Positions 1 through 9,500 of a DNA stretch of 64,000 nt are shown piece after piece. Below the pieces are notes generated by a model. The model saw nothing but the letters and a program-made list of their open reading frames with translations. It made no database searches and was not told where the DNA came from. Positions within the stretch are counted from its first letter, which is position 1. Every line of letters begins with the position of its first letter. The stretch is taken from positions 744,001 to 808,000 of the forward strand of contig CP085323.1 of the NCBI GenBank assembly GCA_022870745.1. The letters run 5' to 3'. This DNA comes from Silvibacterium acidisoli. Lineage in GTDB: Bacteria; Acidobacteriota; Terriglobia; Terriglobales; Acidobacteriaceae. The position numbers and the translations under genes are program-made.

Positions 1-2
1 CA

Positions 3-347
3 GAGCGCCTGCCGGCCATCAACGTTTTTCGGCAGAAAGATCAATTCACGCGGCGGGGCGTGGCTTTTGACGCCGCTGAAGCTACATTCCATGTGACCGT
101 GCGTGCGATGGTGAAAGCCACCTCGGAATCGGATGAAGCCGTAGATCCGCTTCTGGTATCCGCGTGGCAAGCAATCATGGCGGATGAATCCCTTGGCAGC
201 CTTGTGACGGATACCGAGATCACGGGCGTTGAGTACACGTACGTTCCGAAGGGTGAATGGGACATGCTGGCTGCAGATCTAACGGTTGCGGTAACTGTAC
301 AGGTGGGTCGGACGGATCCCTCGCAAAACAAAATCTATCTGAGCTGA
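3..347 (+). CDS. Phage tail terminator-like protein (5' truncated)
   Basis: The reading frame is open from the window edge, so the 5' end is missing. A GTG at 60 is only an internal valine codon, because the in-frame residues before it (ERLPAINVFR) continue the protein. About 114 residues are visible. Small proteins of this kind directly ahead of the tail tube gene in siphophages are usually tail terminator or completion proteins, which cap the tail tube and join it to the head. The assignment rests on position and general character, not on a diagnostic motif. The next gene starts 50 bases downstream. Confidence 0.55.
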   Translation, partial: ERLPAINVFRQKDQFTRRGVAFDAAEATFHVTVRAMVKATSESDEAVDPLLVSAWQAIMADESLGSLVTDTEITGVEYTYVPKGEWDMLAADLTVAVTVQVGRTDPSQNKIYLS

Positions 348-397
348 AAGGAGTAGGCGTAGCGAACAACAAGGACTGGTAAGAGGAGGATTTCACT

Positions 398-835
398 ATG
401 CCAACGCCCGTAGCCCAGAAGCTCCAGGGGTATAAAGGCCAGCTCCAGTACACGCCATCGGGCGGGGGCGCGGCCGCTCTCATTCTTGGGATCAAAGAGA
501 TTGAGATCGACATTAAGTCCGACAAGATCGACGATACAGACCACTCCACTCAGGGTTGGAAATCGAGTCTTCCGGGTCTTAAGGAGTGGTCGGGTACAGC
601 GAAACTCGACTACATCACTGGCGACACGTCCCAGCAAGCTCTCCGCACTGCGATCCTGACGGATGAGTTCATGACGCTTGCCTTCCTGCCTGTAGTGCAG
701 ACCGGATCCGGCATTGATGAATATACCGGGACATGTATCATCACCGATTTCAAAACGAGCGCGAACAATAACGACCTCCAGCCGATCGACATCAGCTTCT
801 CTGGCCGCGGCGCCCTGACTCTCGGGGTGCAATAA
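398..835 (+). CDS. Phage major tail tube protein
   Basis: A 145-residue protein with a strong AGAGGAGG ribosome site before its ATG. Its pattern (an early QLQYTP strand, a middle DDTDHSTQGWKSSLPGLKEWSGTA segment given here only in outline, and a C-terminal SFSGRGALTLG strand) fits a lambda gpV/TP901-type tube subunit, where a beta-sandwich stacks as hexamer rings. It sits between a tail terminator-like gene and the assembly chaperones, the normal place for the tube gene. It is followed at once by a terminator-like hairpin, which would help it be made in excess. Family assignment is by pattern and order. Confidence 0.75.
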   Translation: MPTPVAQKLQGYKGQLQYTPSGGGAAALILGIKEIEIDIKSDKIDDTDHSTQGWKSSLPGLKEWSGTAKLDYITGDTSQQALRTAILTDEFMTLAFLPVVQTGSGIDEYTGTCIITDFKTSANNNDLQPIDISFSGRGALTLGVQ

Positions 836-857
836 TCGCACCACGTGATCTTTGCTT

Positions 858-887
858 GGGCCGCCGCGAGCGGCCCCTTTCTTTTTT
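858..887 (+). terminator. Intrinsic terminator-like hairpin after tail tube gene
   Basis: GGGCCGC (858-864) pairs with GCGGCCC (870-876) across a 5-base loop and is followed by a T-rich run (878-887). It lies between the tail tube gene and the tail-assembly chaperone gene, where partial termination would lower the downstream genes relative to the abundant tube protein. Confidence 0.65.
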
Positions 888-921
888 GCCGCAAACTTCC
901 GGATGGCTGTACAGGTAAGCC

Positions 922-1305
922 ATGCCGATCCTGAAGAAGCCCATCTTTCTGAACCTCGACCGTCGCCGCGAGGTGATCTTTGACCTGAACACAGAGAAGC
1001 GTATACAGAGCCAGAGGAAGCTGGGCGTATCGCTGTGGGAAGAGGTTGGCGAATACGTTGACGCAGAGACCGGCGAGATCAAGAAGAAGCTGAATCTCAA
1101 CCTCGAGAACTTCGGCATTTACCTGTGGGCCGCGCTCTACGATGACGCGCACAAGCATGGCGAGTTGCTGACCGTGGCGGAAGTTGGTGCCCTGGTGGAC
1201 AAGAAGAAGAAGTTCGAGGCTGCATACGATGCGCTGAGCAGCGCTCTGCTCGTCTATTACGGGGATGACGAGGATGAACCGGGGGAAGACATCGCCCACG
1301 CGTAA
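922..1305 (+). CDS. Tail assembly chaperone, gpG-like
   Basis: A 127-residue acidic protein between the tail tube and tape measure genes, the position of lambda gene G. Such chaperones bind the tape measure protein and bring tube subunits to it. The C-terminus ends in an acidic DDEDEPGED segment just before the stop. A run of five G at 1281-1285 in the last codons could allow a -1 slip into the frame of the next gene, as in lambda G/GT. There is no enzyme motif. The function is inferred from order, size and the frame arrangement. Confidence 0.65.
   Translation: MPILKKPIFLNLDRRREVIFDLNTEKRIQSQRKLGVSLWEEVGEYVDAETGEIKKKLNLNLENFGIYLWAALYDDAHKHGELLTVAEVGALVDKKKKFEAAYDALSSALLVYYGDDEDEPGEDIAHA
1281..1287 (+). 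other. Candidate -1 ribosomal frameshift site
   Basis: The zero-frame codons are CCG GGG GAA. Five G at 1281-1285 let the GGG tRNA re-pair perfectly one base back, while the A-site would read GGA. The -1 frame is open from 1278 through the whole downstream gene to 1664, so a slip here would give a G-T fusion with a basic glycine-rich linker. It is not a canonical heptamer such as lambda's GGGAAAG, so slippage is only a candidate. Confidence 0.4.
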
Positions 1306-1337
1306 GGCGCGGCAGCGGGGGGCGGAAGAAGCGCAAG

Positions 1338-1664
1338 GTGATTACCTGGGATGACCTATACCGCATTGCATGCGGTGAAATGGGGTTGTCCCCAGACGTG
1401 TTTGGTCGAATGACCTATGCCGAGCTTCGCGTGTTTCTCGACGGCTGCTACGAGCGCCAGAAGCGCGAGATCAAGGTGCAGCGCGAGCTCGATGCTTGCC
1501 TGGCGGCTACGCTGATCAACCATCTCGGGATGTACAAAGAGCCCATCACGGCTGCTATGCTGCTCGGCCGCAAGTCGCGGCGCAAGGTGAAATCTCGCGA
1601 AGAGCAGATGGACGATGCGCTGAATGTGGCATTCAGCAAGTATGTGAGGACCGATGCCGAATAA
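1338..1664 (+). CDS. Tail assembly chaperone T-part (gpGT-like)
   Basis: Read alone, this is a 108-residue protein from a GTG at 1338 with only a weak GGAAG upstream. The frame is open from 1278, so it may be made mainly as the C-terminal part of a -1 frameshift product of the preceding chaperone. It begins ITWDDLYRIACGEMGLSP, a pattern common in the second chaperone frame of siphophages, and contains a basic KSRRKVKSREEQ stretch. It overlaps the tape measure start by 11 bases. In lambda the T part contacts tail tube subunits. The role here is inferred from position. Confidence 0.6.
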   Translation: MITWDDLYRIACGEMGLSPDVFGRMTYAELRVFLDGCYERQKREIKVQRELDACLAATLINHLGMYKEPITAAMLLGRKSRRKVKSREEQMDDALNVAFSKYVRTDAE

Positions 1665-3768
1665 TTCAGTAACGATCGTTGTCGCCGGCGAGGACCGCAG
1701 CGGCCAGGTACTCGATGTAGTTCAGAAGCACCTCGAGGATGTGCGCAAGAAGGCAGAGGCTACGGATCGGGCGCTATCCGGTATCGGCTCCCACATGGTT
1801 CCGCAGATGGCCGCGGCCAGCGCGTCGGTGCGGCTGCTTGATGGAGACTTCAGCCATCTGATGCGCGCCGAGGAGCGTTTCCTGTCGATGCTCCCTGGCG
1901 CCTCGGCGCTCTTCCAGGCAGCCTTCCCGGTTATCGGCGTTATCGCGGTGGCCACCGGAATCTATAAGGCGGCTGAAGCCACTGAGCAATACATCCAGAA
2001 GAACCGCGAGATGGGCCGCACGATCCAGCAGGCCTGGGGAGATGCGAACCTCGCGTATGAGAAATCGAATGACGAGCTTGCGGTCACAAACGACAAGCTC
2101 GAAGTTGCAATCGCGAAGCTCGAGAAGAAACCGGCCAACGGACTGAAGTTGGCTCTCGACGAGGCGAAGGTCTCCGCAGACAACCTCGCTCTTTCCCTGG
2201 AATCGGATAACAGCAAGCTTGCTGAGCTGATGAGTAAGAACTCAATTGGTTTTCTCGGCAATCTCGCTACGGGCATGCGGCCGACAAAAGACGCAGAGGA
2301 TCTCTTCAAGGGATATCGTGAGCAGGTGCGAGATATCACATACGCGGGCGACGAGCGTGCGCGCGCTGCCAAAACCGCAGAGGATGCCCAAGCAGCTCGC
2401 ACGCAGACCCAGAATCAACTTTATGCGGCCCAAACTCAATGGCTCGATCGCGTGAATCAGAAACTTAAAGAGGTAACTGCGCAGCGCGATGAGGAGAACG
2501 CTGAACTTGCCAAGCATGGGGTCAGTCCATCTGGCGGACATGATGCGCTCATTAATGACCTTAAGGGGATGCGCACCGCGATCTCAAGTCAGATGGATCG
2601 CACCGATCTCACGAATCAGAACGAGTCGCTGCAAAAACAAAAGGACCTTCTCGAGGCTAAAAAACAGACTGCTGACGTAGCTGAGGCGGAGCGCAAGCGT
2701 GAGGCGGAATGGCTCACGAAGGTGCAGAACCTCGGCATCGGGCCGACTCCGCAGGCGCAACAGGCGCGACTAAAGGATGCTGCCAAGCTGCAGGAGCAGA
2801 TGGACAAGCAGCAGCAGGAGTCTGTCGATCAACTCACGGAAAGCTATCTCAAAGCGGAAGAGACTAAGGCTCAGGCTGCCGTGAAGTCCAGCAAGGAAGA
2901 GATACAGGCGCTGCGCGAGGTGCAGGAAGAGCGCATTCGCACAGCATCGGATGACATGCAGATCGCCGCGCGTACGGCCGATTTCCAGATGCGCATGGGG
3001 CAGATCACTGCGGCGCAGCGAGTTGCGGCGATCAAGCAGGCGTCTGAAATTGAGTATCAGACCAAGCTGAACGCGCTTGAGCAGATGCGGTACCTTGATG
3101 CGCTCGACCCGGATAACCCTGAGAAGGTGCAGAAAGACCTCGATCAGATCAAAGAGCTTACCCAGCGGCATCAGGAAGAGATGCTCGAGATGGATCAGCA
3201 GGAGGCGCTCCGTAAGCGATCGATCGCGGCGGGATATCTGCATGACATCTTCGATCCGTTGATGGACCGGCCGAAGAGCATCAGCGACGCTTTCAAAAAG
3301 ATGGCCGACAACATCCTGCGCGACTTGTCCCGTGTGGCCGAAGACAAGATGATTAATGGGGTGCTCGACAGTTTTGCTTTCTCAGGTGGCCAGGGTAAGA
3401 GTGCGCCGGCACGCGCGGCAGCCGGTCAGGCGTCCGGCATCGGTGGATTCTTCAGCGGTATCGTCGGTAAGCTCACCGGCCGCGGCGCGCAGAAGGCGAG
3501 CAACGGCGGCCTTGCTTCTGGTGCCGGCACGCTGGCAGATGGAACTACCTCGCTCCTGCAGCAGGGTAGGAATGCCACGGGATCCGGCGGCGCGCCGGTG
3601 ATCAATATCATCAATACCGGCACGCCTCAGGCCGTGCAGTCTTCGGGATCATCGGGCGGCGGCCTTGAGCAGCAGATTATCTCGATCGTTCTGAAGGATG
3701 CCGACAGTCTCGGGCCGATGTCGCGCGGCATCGGTGGCGCAATTTCGCAGCTTGGGTCTTCGTCTTAG
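1654..3768 (+). CDS. Phage tail tape measure protein
   Basis: A 704-residue protein, the long helical protein expected after the assembly chaperones. A hydrophobic segment near residues 82-105 (LFQAAFPVIGVIAVATGIY) is followed by several hundred residues of charged coiled-coil sequence with repeated Gln, Lys and Glu. The C-terminus is glycine- and alanine-rich. Tape measure proteins set tail length and help DNA ejection; at 704 residues a moderate tail length is expected. The start codon lies inside the end of the previous gene, which suggests coupled translation. It ends overlapping a convergent minus-strand gene. Confidence 0.85.
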   Translation: MPNNSVTIVVAGEDRSGQVLDVVQKHLEDVRKKAEATDRALSGIGSHMVPQMAAASASVRLLDGDFSHLMRAEERFLSMLPGASALFQAAFPVIGVIAVATGIYKAAEATEQYIQKNREMGRTIQQAWGDANLAYEKSNDELAVTNDKLEVAIAKLEKKPANGLKLALDEAKVSADNLALSLESDNSKLAELMSKNSIGFLGNLATGMRPTKDAEDLFKGYREQVRDITYAGDERARAAKTAEDAQAARTQTQNQLYAAQTQWLDRVNQKLKEVTAQRDEENAELAKHGVSPSGGHDALINDLKGMRTAISSQMDRTDLTNQNESLQKQKDLLEAKKQTADVAEAERKREAEWLTKVQNLGIGPTPQAQQARLKDAAKLQEQMDKQQQESVDQLTESYLKAEETKAQAAVKSSKEEIQALREVQEERIRTASDDMQIAARTADFQMRMGQITAAQRVAAIKQASEIEYQTKLNALEQMRYLDALDPDNPEKVQKDLDQIKELTQRHQEEMLEMDQQEALRKRSIAAGYLHDIFDPLMDRPKSISDAFKKMADNILRDLSRVAEDKMINGVLDSFAFSGGQGKSAPARAAAGQASGIGGFFSGIVGKLTGRGAQKASNGGLASGAGTLADGTTSLLQQGRNATGSGGAPVINIINTGTPQAVQSSGSSGGGLEQQIISIVLKDADSLGPMSRGIGGAISQLGSSS

Positions 3769-4481
3769 CGGAAGCGAAGACCCTTCGCGCGCATGGCGCT
3801 CCACTGCTCATCCCAGGCCTTCTGGAAGTTCTGCTGGACGTAGGTCTCGACGGTCTTATCCATGGCGAGGCGCGGCTTTGTCCTCACGCTTCGCGCCAGG
3901 ATGTAGAAGGGATAGGCCTCGTGGTCGGTCCAATAGCGACCCATAATCATGGGCGTGCCGGAGCGGCTCTGCTGCACGAAAAAAACCATCCCCCGTACTG
4001 TCACCTGATTGCGAAGCGCCATCTGGCCTTTGCGTGTTCTGGTCGCATACCGGCCATTGACCGCGGTAAGAAGAGCCTTCGGCCGAAGCTCTGCTGGAAT
4101 CGGGCTACTCTCACCGATCATCTGCCGAAGGTACTTGGTCGGAATGGCGATGTGGGAGTGCCCCCCGAACGCCACACGCTCACCGCCGTCTTCCTGCTTG
4201 CCGAGATAGTCGGGCGCCCCAGTCTTACGGTTGGCTGTGTCGGTGTGCACATCGGCTTCGATGACGGCCGACTTCTTCTCTGCGGGCTTGATGCGGATGC
4301 CCTTCTGCGTGAAGTCGTTGCGCAAGGTGAACCTGCTGGGCAATTGTCCCTGAACTTCTCCCTGGGCACCCTTGACGACCTTCGTGAGCGTAGCCGCAAG
4401 CGCGAACGGGATGTGCTGCTTCTCGAGTTCATGCAATCCCTGCACGGCCGCAGTTACATCGACCTTCACGCGCACGCTCAT
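3765..4481 (-). CDS. Tail completion (gpZ-like) protein, antisense in tail operon
   Basis: A 238-residue protein on the minus strand while all neighbouring tail genes are on plus. It starts VRVKVDVTAAVQGLHELEK and has a basic, mixed alpha/beta sequence, which fits minor tail/completion proteins that fit between tube and head, but the match is by general pattern only. Its TAA stop overlaps the tape measure TAG by three bases. The start ATG has no clear ribosome site. The plus strand also has a 202-codon open frame across it, but its composition is not protein-like. Either the gene inverted during phage evolution or it is expressed separately. Confidence 0.5.
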   Translation of the reverse strand: MSVRVKVDVTAAVQGLHELEKQHIPFALAATLTKVVKGAQGEVQGQLPSRFTLRNDFTQKGIRIKPAEKKSAVIEADVHTDTANRKTGAPDYLGKQEDGGERVAFGGHSHIAIPTKYLRQMIGESSPIPAELRPKALLTAVNGRYATRTRKGQMALRNQVTVRGMVFFVQQSRSGTPMIMGRYWTDHEAYPFYILARSVRTKPRLAMDKTVETYVQQNFQKAWDEQWSAMRAKGLRFR

Positions 4482-4535
4482 GTCCGCATTGTCGCTGGAT
4501 TCGCCCGAATCGCGCGAAGTGCGGCATAAGGGGGC

Positions 4536-5516
4536 GTGGCCTCGCCGATTATCTTCCCATCTCTATCCCGCGCCCCGAGTCTCGACGTGAGCGTCAAGAC
4601 CGCAGACGACACGATCCGTGATGAGATGGACCTTGGCTACGTGGCGACGCGCCCTCGGTTCACGCGCGCTCGCCGTACATGGACAATCAACACGCGAAAT
4701 CTGAACCTTGAGGATGTTCGCGTATTGGATATCTTCGCGCAGCAGACCGTGAAGCGCGGCTCGCTTCCCTTCTACTATCCGAACCTCGCCCCGAACTGGA
4801 GCTTTGAACTTCCAGCTTCGAAGCCGTTCGAGATTGCGCAGGGATGGACGGTTCGCGAGGCTCAGCTATGCACCGTTGGACTGGCCTCGAGTGCTTCCGA
4901 TGGAAGCGTGGCGATGTCATTTGCCAGCGTCGCAGGTAGCTTGCCTTCTGGGGCATCGCTGATCGGATCTGTGCAGGCCCAGCAGAGCTTTCCAGTGAAA
5001 CCGGGTGAGACGTACGTCGGCTCCTTCCAGTGGAAGGCGAATGTGACAGGCCAGGCGTCGTTGGGTATTTATGTCTTCGCCTATATAGTGATCAGCCTCG
5101 AGTTCACCGATGGCTCGACTGCCCTGGTGAATCCCGCATACCTGCCCGGCATCACTGGTACTCAGGCTACTTATGTGGCGGAGCAGTTCTCGTTCGTTAT
5201 CCCATCGCCGCCGGCGAACCTTTCCATCAGCAGAGCCCGTGTGGTCCTCATGGTGACCGGTCAAAACGTCACGAACGCCACTCTTCCGGTCAGCGCGCCG
5301 GGCAGCGGCAACAGTCTCGCGGTCTGGTTGGACTGTATTGGTCTGGCGCTCTCGCAGGTGGCTTCCGGCCAGTCTATCTATGGCCGGATGGCGGGTGCTC
5401 AATCGCTGGGCGTACCCGTGCGCTTTGGCGCGAATCAGATTCCGCAGTTTTCGGATCTCGGACCAAGCGGTGGTCAGAAGCTGTATGGCACAACGTTTCA
5501 GCTTGAGGAGGTCTAG
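4536..5516 (+). CDS. Minor tail protein, gpM-like with inserted beta-sandwich
   Basis: A 326-residue protein from GTG 4536 after a G-rich ribosome site. Residues 1 to about 90 (sequences such as PRFTRARRTWTINTRNL and a PFYYPN segment) resemble the lambda gpM/distal-tail family. From about residue 88 an insertion begins with APNWSFE and runs to about 295. The NWSFE start is typical of carbohydrate-binding-like beta-sandwich modules. The C-terminus returns to a tail-type end. The insert may bind host surface sugar; this is inference. It overlaps the next gene by one base. Confidence 0.6.
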   Translation: MASPIIFPSLSRAPSLDVSVKTADDTIRDEMDLGYVATRPRFTRARRTWTINTRNLNLEDVRVLDIFAQQTVKRGSLPFYYPNLAPNWSFELPASKPFEIAQGWTVREAQLCTVGLASSASDGSVAMSFASVAGSLPSGASLIGSVQAQQSFPVKPGETYVGSFQWKANVTGQASLGIYVFAYIVISLEFTDGSTALVNPAYLPGITGTQATYVAEQFSFVIPSPPANLSISRARVVLMVTGQNVTNATLPVSAPGSGNSLAVWLDCIGLALSQVASGQSIYGRMAGAQSLGVPVRFGANQIPQFSDLGPSGGQKLYGTTFQLEEV

Positions 5517-6193
5517 TGGCCTCTTCTGCCCTGTTTCCGCCTGTGCTCTCCGTCCTTTCGCTTGCCGCTCAGGCAGACAAGTCCAAGCTGACATCGGCTG
5601 ATCCGTGGCTGATGCTTATCGACGTGGTGTGGCAGGGTCAGCATTTCCGTTTGGCGCGCAATGTCGATGACGTGCAGTTCGACGCCGGCGATGGATTTGG
5701 CGTTCAGGACTACACGAAGTCGGCTTTTGATCTGACCATCGAGCGCACTTCGGGTGGTCAGTTGCCGAGTATTCAGATCAAGATCTCGGATATTCAAGGA
5801 CTCTTACAGGGGCCAATCCAGGAGTACGCTGGCGTCGTCGGCGCCACGGTCAGTATGTACTTCGTCAACATGGCTCACCCGGCTGGTGAGCCCAGCATTG
5901 CGCTTACCTCGACTATCATGCGCACACAAAACGTCCCGCTGGAGAGCGTGACGTTTACGTTGGGCGCGCCGAAGCCTCAGCAGCAGCTCTTTCCGCGATA
6001 TCTGTACCGTGCTGACTTCTGCATCTGGGTGCCGACCTATAAAGGCAAGTGGTGTGGCTATACGGGGACGCTGCCAAACTGCGACGGAACATATAACGGA
6101 TCGAATGGTTGCGTGGCTCACGCGAATCAGCAGCGCTTCGGAGCGTTCCCCGGTATCGGGACCAACGGAGGATCGCTTGCCAGCCAGACCTAA
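5516..6193 (+). CDS. Minor tail protein L-like, four-cysteine cluster
   Basis: A 225-residue protein from a GTG that shares its G with the previous TAG stop. It contains four C-terminal cysteines, C169, C180, C189 and C199, spaced as in the lambda gpL family, whose C-terminal domain carries an iron-sulfur cluster. The N-terminal part has the usual beta-rich minor tail pattern. It lies between the M-like and K-like genes, as in lambda. A 4Fe-4S cluster is inferred by analogy to gpL. It overlaps the start of the next gene by 17 bases. Confidence 0.75.
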   Translation: MASSALFPPVLSVLSLAAQADKSKLTSADPWLMLIDVVWQGQHFRLARNVDDVQFDAGDGFGVQDYTKSAFDLTIERTSGGQLPSIQIKISDIQGLLQGPIQEYAGVVGATVSMYFVNMAHPAGEPSIALTSTIMRTQNVPLESVTFTLGAPKPQQQLFPRYLYRADFCIWVPTYKGKWCGYTGTLPNCDGTYNGSNGCVAHANQQRFGAFPGIGTNGGSLASQT

Positions 6194-6584
6194 CCGCATC
6201 CCGCAGTCGCTCTACCTGGATCTGCTGGCCATCCCGTATGTGGAGCATGGAAGGACGCTTGAGGGCATGGACTGTGTTGGATTGTTCATGGAGATTCAGC
6301 GTCGCCTTGGGCGGCACCTTCCCGTGTATGAAAGCGATCCGACAATACTTGCGGACTCTCTTATCGCGTGGGAGCGAGTCGAAACTCCTGAAGCTGGTGA
6401 TGGGGTACTTCTCTTCTCCAGCGACCCTCCGTGGCACCTTGCCACCGTTATTGGCCCAAACGAGATGATCCACGGTAAAGAGGGGGCAGGTATGGTGGTC
6501 GAACGCTTCGACACGCCGGCCCATCGCCGCTGCATCGAGGGATTCTACCGTTGGAAAAGTCAGGTGCCCGCCCCGTCCGTTTAG
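6177..6584 (+). CDS. Tail NlpC/P60 peptidase, gpK-like
   Basis: I place the start at TTG 6177, five bases after GGAGG (6167-6171). A longer frame reaching back to 6009 has no such site and would overlap the L-like gene more. The 135-residue protein has the NlpC/P60 catalytic pattern: C33 in GMDCVGLF, H87 in PPWHLATVIG and H99 in MIHGKEG. Such tail peptidases cut peptidoglycan peptides during DNA entry. The family place between L and the tip protein matches lambda gene K. It overlaps the next gene by 34 bases. Confidence 0.8.
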   Translation: MPARPNRIPQSLYLDLLAIPYVEHGRTLEGMDCVGLFMEIQRRLGRHLPVYESDPTILADSLIAWERVETPEAGDGVLLFSSDPPWHLATVIGPNEMIHGKEGAGMVVERFDTPAHRRCIEGFYRWKSQVPAPSV

Positions 6585-9500
6585 TCGAAATCGTCAATCC
6601 CTTTCAGGCTGATGCTCGGCTCGGCGAAGTCATACTTGCGCCTCACCGCGGGGAGTATCTTCCGGAGTGCGTGAAGCGCGCCGGATTGCATGCTGCCGAT
6701 TACGTCTTTCGCGTGAACGGGAAGCTGATCGAATCGGGCGAGGAGGATTTCGTCCCGGTGATGCCTGGTGATGAAATCCTCTGCTGCTGTGCTGCGGGCG
6801 GCGGCATTATGAAGAGCATAGCCATGATTGGCATCATGGTGGCTGCAACAGCTTTTACAGATGGGTTCGCTGCTTCGTTCTTCGGGGAGGCAATCGCCTG
6901 GGGTGGTCTCGGGCTTTCCACCTCAATGTCTGCGCTGGTTTCGACTGCCATCGCCATGGGTGGCAATATGCTCATCTCTGCGTTCATGGGGCCGAGCCTC
7001 GGCGGGACGAACGCAGCCAGTGTGACATATGATCCAACTGGGCCAAAGACCCTGGCCCAGCCCGGTACACCCATTCCAAAAGCCTATGGCACCTTTGGAT
7101 GGGGTGGAAACATCATTTCTTCCTTCGTCGATCAGGACGGCAAAGACGAATACTTAAACATTCTGGTGTGCTTCGGATTCGGCACGGCGAGTGGCGTGCA
7201 GAATGTAATGCTCAATCAGAAGCCCATCGCCGCGTATCCCGATTTGAGCTATCAGTTTCGCTACGGGACCAACGACCAGACTCCGATCCCTGGCTTTGAT
7301 ACCATTCGCAACGTCTATCCCCAGGAGATTGAACTGCTCGAGGCGCAGGGGCCAACTCTTGTGCCGGGCACCGGGACGAACACAACTGGTCTGCAGATCG
7401 CAGTGAAGTTTCCGGGCGGCTTGATGCGAACGGATTCGAGCGGGAATCCGAAAGAGTGCACTTTCGTCTACAAGGTTGAAGTGTCGCCAGGCGGCCAGAA
7501 TCAATGGACCACGCCGATTTTTCCGCGCACTACGACGGACGTGTACACGACGGACGCCAACGGCTTCAGGCATTACCCTTACTGGGTCGTGATGCCCACG
7601 GACCGCTATGCCGGCTCCGGCATTGTTTACTCCACTGACACGAATGAAGGCGCTCACTACCCCGGTGAATCCTGGACCGGCTCGCAGGGCGTCACGGTTT
7701 ACAACCCCGATAATTCGACATCCGGATATGAGGCTACCTTCACTGGTGAATGGCAGCCGACGACGGACATTGAACTTGATTTGCAGAGCGTTACGGACTG
7801 GTGGGGAGGCTGGCGCCTGGTCTCGAACATGACCAACCAATCCTTCTATGATGTAGTGAGCGTCTTCGGGTTGGCCGCGGGCAAGTGGGATGTAAGGGTG
7901 ACCAAGTGGGGTGCCGGCCCGCACAATGACCCGATCCCGCAGGGTGATGCAACGCTGACGGATCCGCACTATACGGCCGATGGCTGGCTTTGGGATGTCG
8001 CGGAAACGCAGTTTACCGATCTCGCTTATCCCAACATGATCTTGCTCGGCATCCGAGCGCTTGCCACGTCGCAGATCTCAGGTGCCGACATCACGGTGCA
8101 GGCGACCTGGACCCACGATATCGGAGCAGATACCGTTCTTCCGGCGGAGCTATCGACGTTCGAGCATGACAATCCTGCGATCGTGGCCTACGACGTGATT
8201 ATGAATCCGCTCTATGGCATGGCCTCATCGACGCCGAACCTCGCAGTGGATATTCCTGCCTTTGTGCGCTGGGCCGAGTTCTGCGATGAGCTGGTGCCGA
8301 CATCAACGGGAACGACGCAACGTCGGTTTGTCTTTGCTGGCGTCTTCGATCAGGGCGGCTCGAATGCATGGCAGTGCCTCCAGCAGGTTGCGCAGATGTC
8401 TCGGGCTCAGATCGTTAATGCCGGACTCACATACTCCGTAGCTGTCGATGCACCTACTGACATCACGCAGGTCTTCACGCAGGCGAACATCAAGAAAGGT
8501 TCCTATCAGGAAACCTTCGTCGCCTTCGATGACCGCGCCACTCTGGTCGAGGTGACGTTCGCTGATGCAGGGCGAAATTTCCGCACCGACCTTCCCGTTT
8601 CGGTGATGACCACGACGACCATCAACGGTGGCCAGCAGCCGAAGATCACCCGGACCAATCTGCTCGGTTGTACCGACCGCGATCAGGCCTGGCAGTGGGC
8701 GTACTTTCAACTCCTATCGACGGAGACGCTGCTGAAGACGGCGCAATGGAATGCCGCGCTTGAGGCGGTGAGCTGCCGGATCGGGAGCGTTGTAGGTGTG
8801 CAGCAGCCGATGTGGTCCCTGGGCGGACGTATCCAGAATGGATCGACAACGACGACGTTGATTATTGACCGTACGGACCTGCCCGCGTTCACGTCTGGCG
8901 CGGGTTGGACTGTTGGCGTCATTCATCCGGTATACACAGTCGGGCAGGCTACGATTCAGAGCGTTGCGGCGACCGGCACAAACAGCTACCTCGTCACGTT
9001 CACTGGCAATCTGCCTGCGGGCCGCATTGTCCGCATCTCGAATTCAAGTGGTTCGGAGGCCAGTGTTGGGTCAGTGAGTCAGTCGGGCGGTGCGAACTCG
9101 AACAGTATGGTGATCGGCAGCTTGCAGGGCAGCTTCTCCGCAGGGCAGGTTGTCAGCCTGTACGACTATGACCGCATCGAACTGCGAACCGTCAGTGCGA
9201 TAAATGGCGTGTCTCTATCTGTACCAGCGTTCTCGCAAACACCGACAGCGGATGCGGCGTGGTTCTATGGGCAGACATCGGGCGCAGCACCTTATAAGAC
9301 ATTTCGCGTGACGGGAATGAAGCAGGTGAGCGACTTCGACATGCAGATCTCCGCTCTCGAATACAATCCTTCGATCTACACAGACCCGACGCCGTCGTAT
9401 GGAGAGATTGTCTCCTTCCCTACCGTCAATGCGGCAGTGACCGGCCTGACCTTGGTGGAGAAATTGCAGAACACCACGAACCCGTCTAAGTCACCGACTC

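Noticed and set aside
3921-4529. 202-codon plus-strand frame opposite the antisense tail gene
   Set aside because: Its amino-acid pattern is not protein-like, whereas the minus frame has a regular tail-protein pattern. The choice is still less sure than for other shadows.
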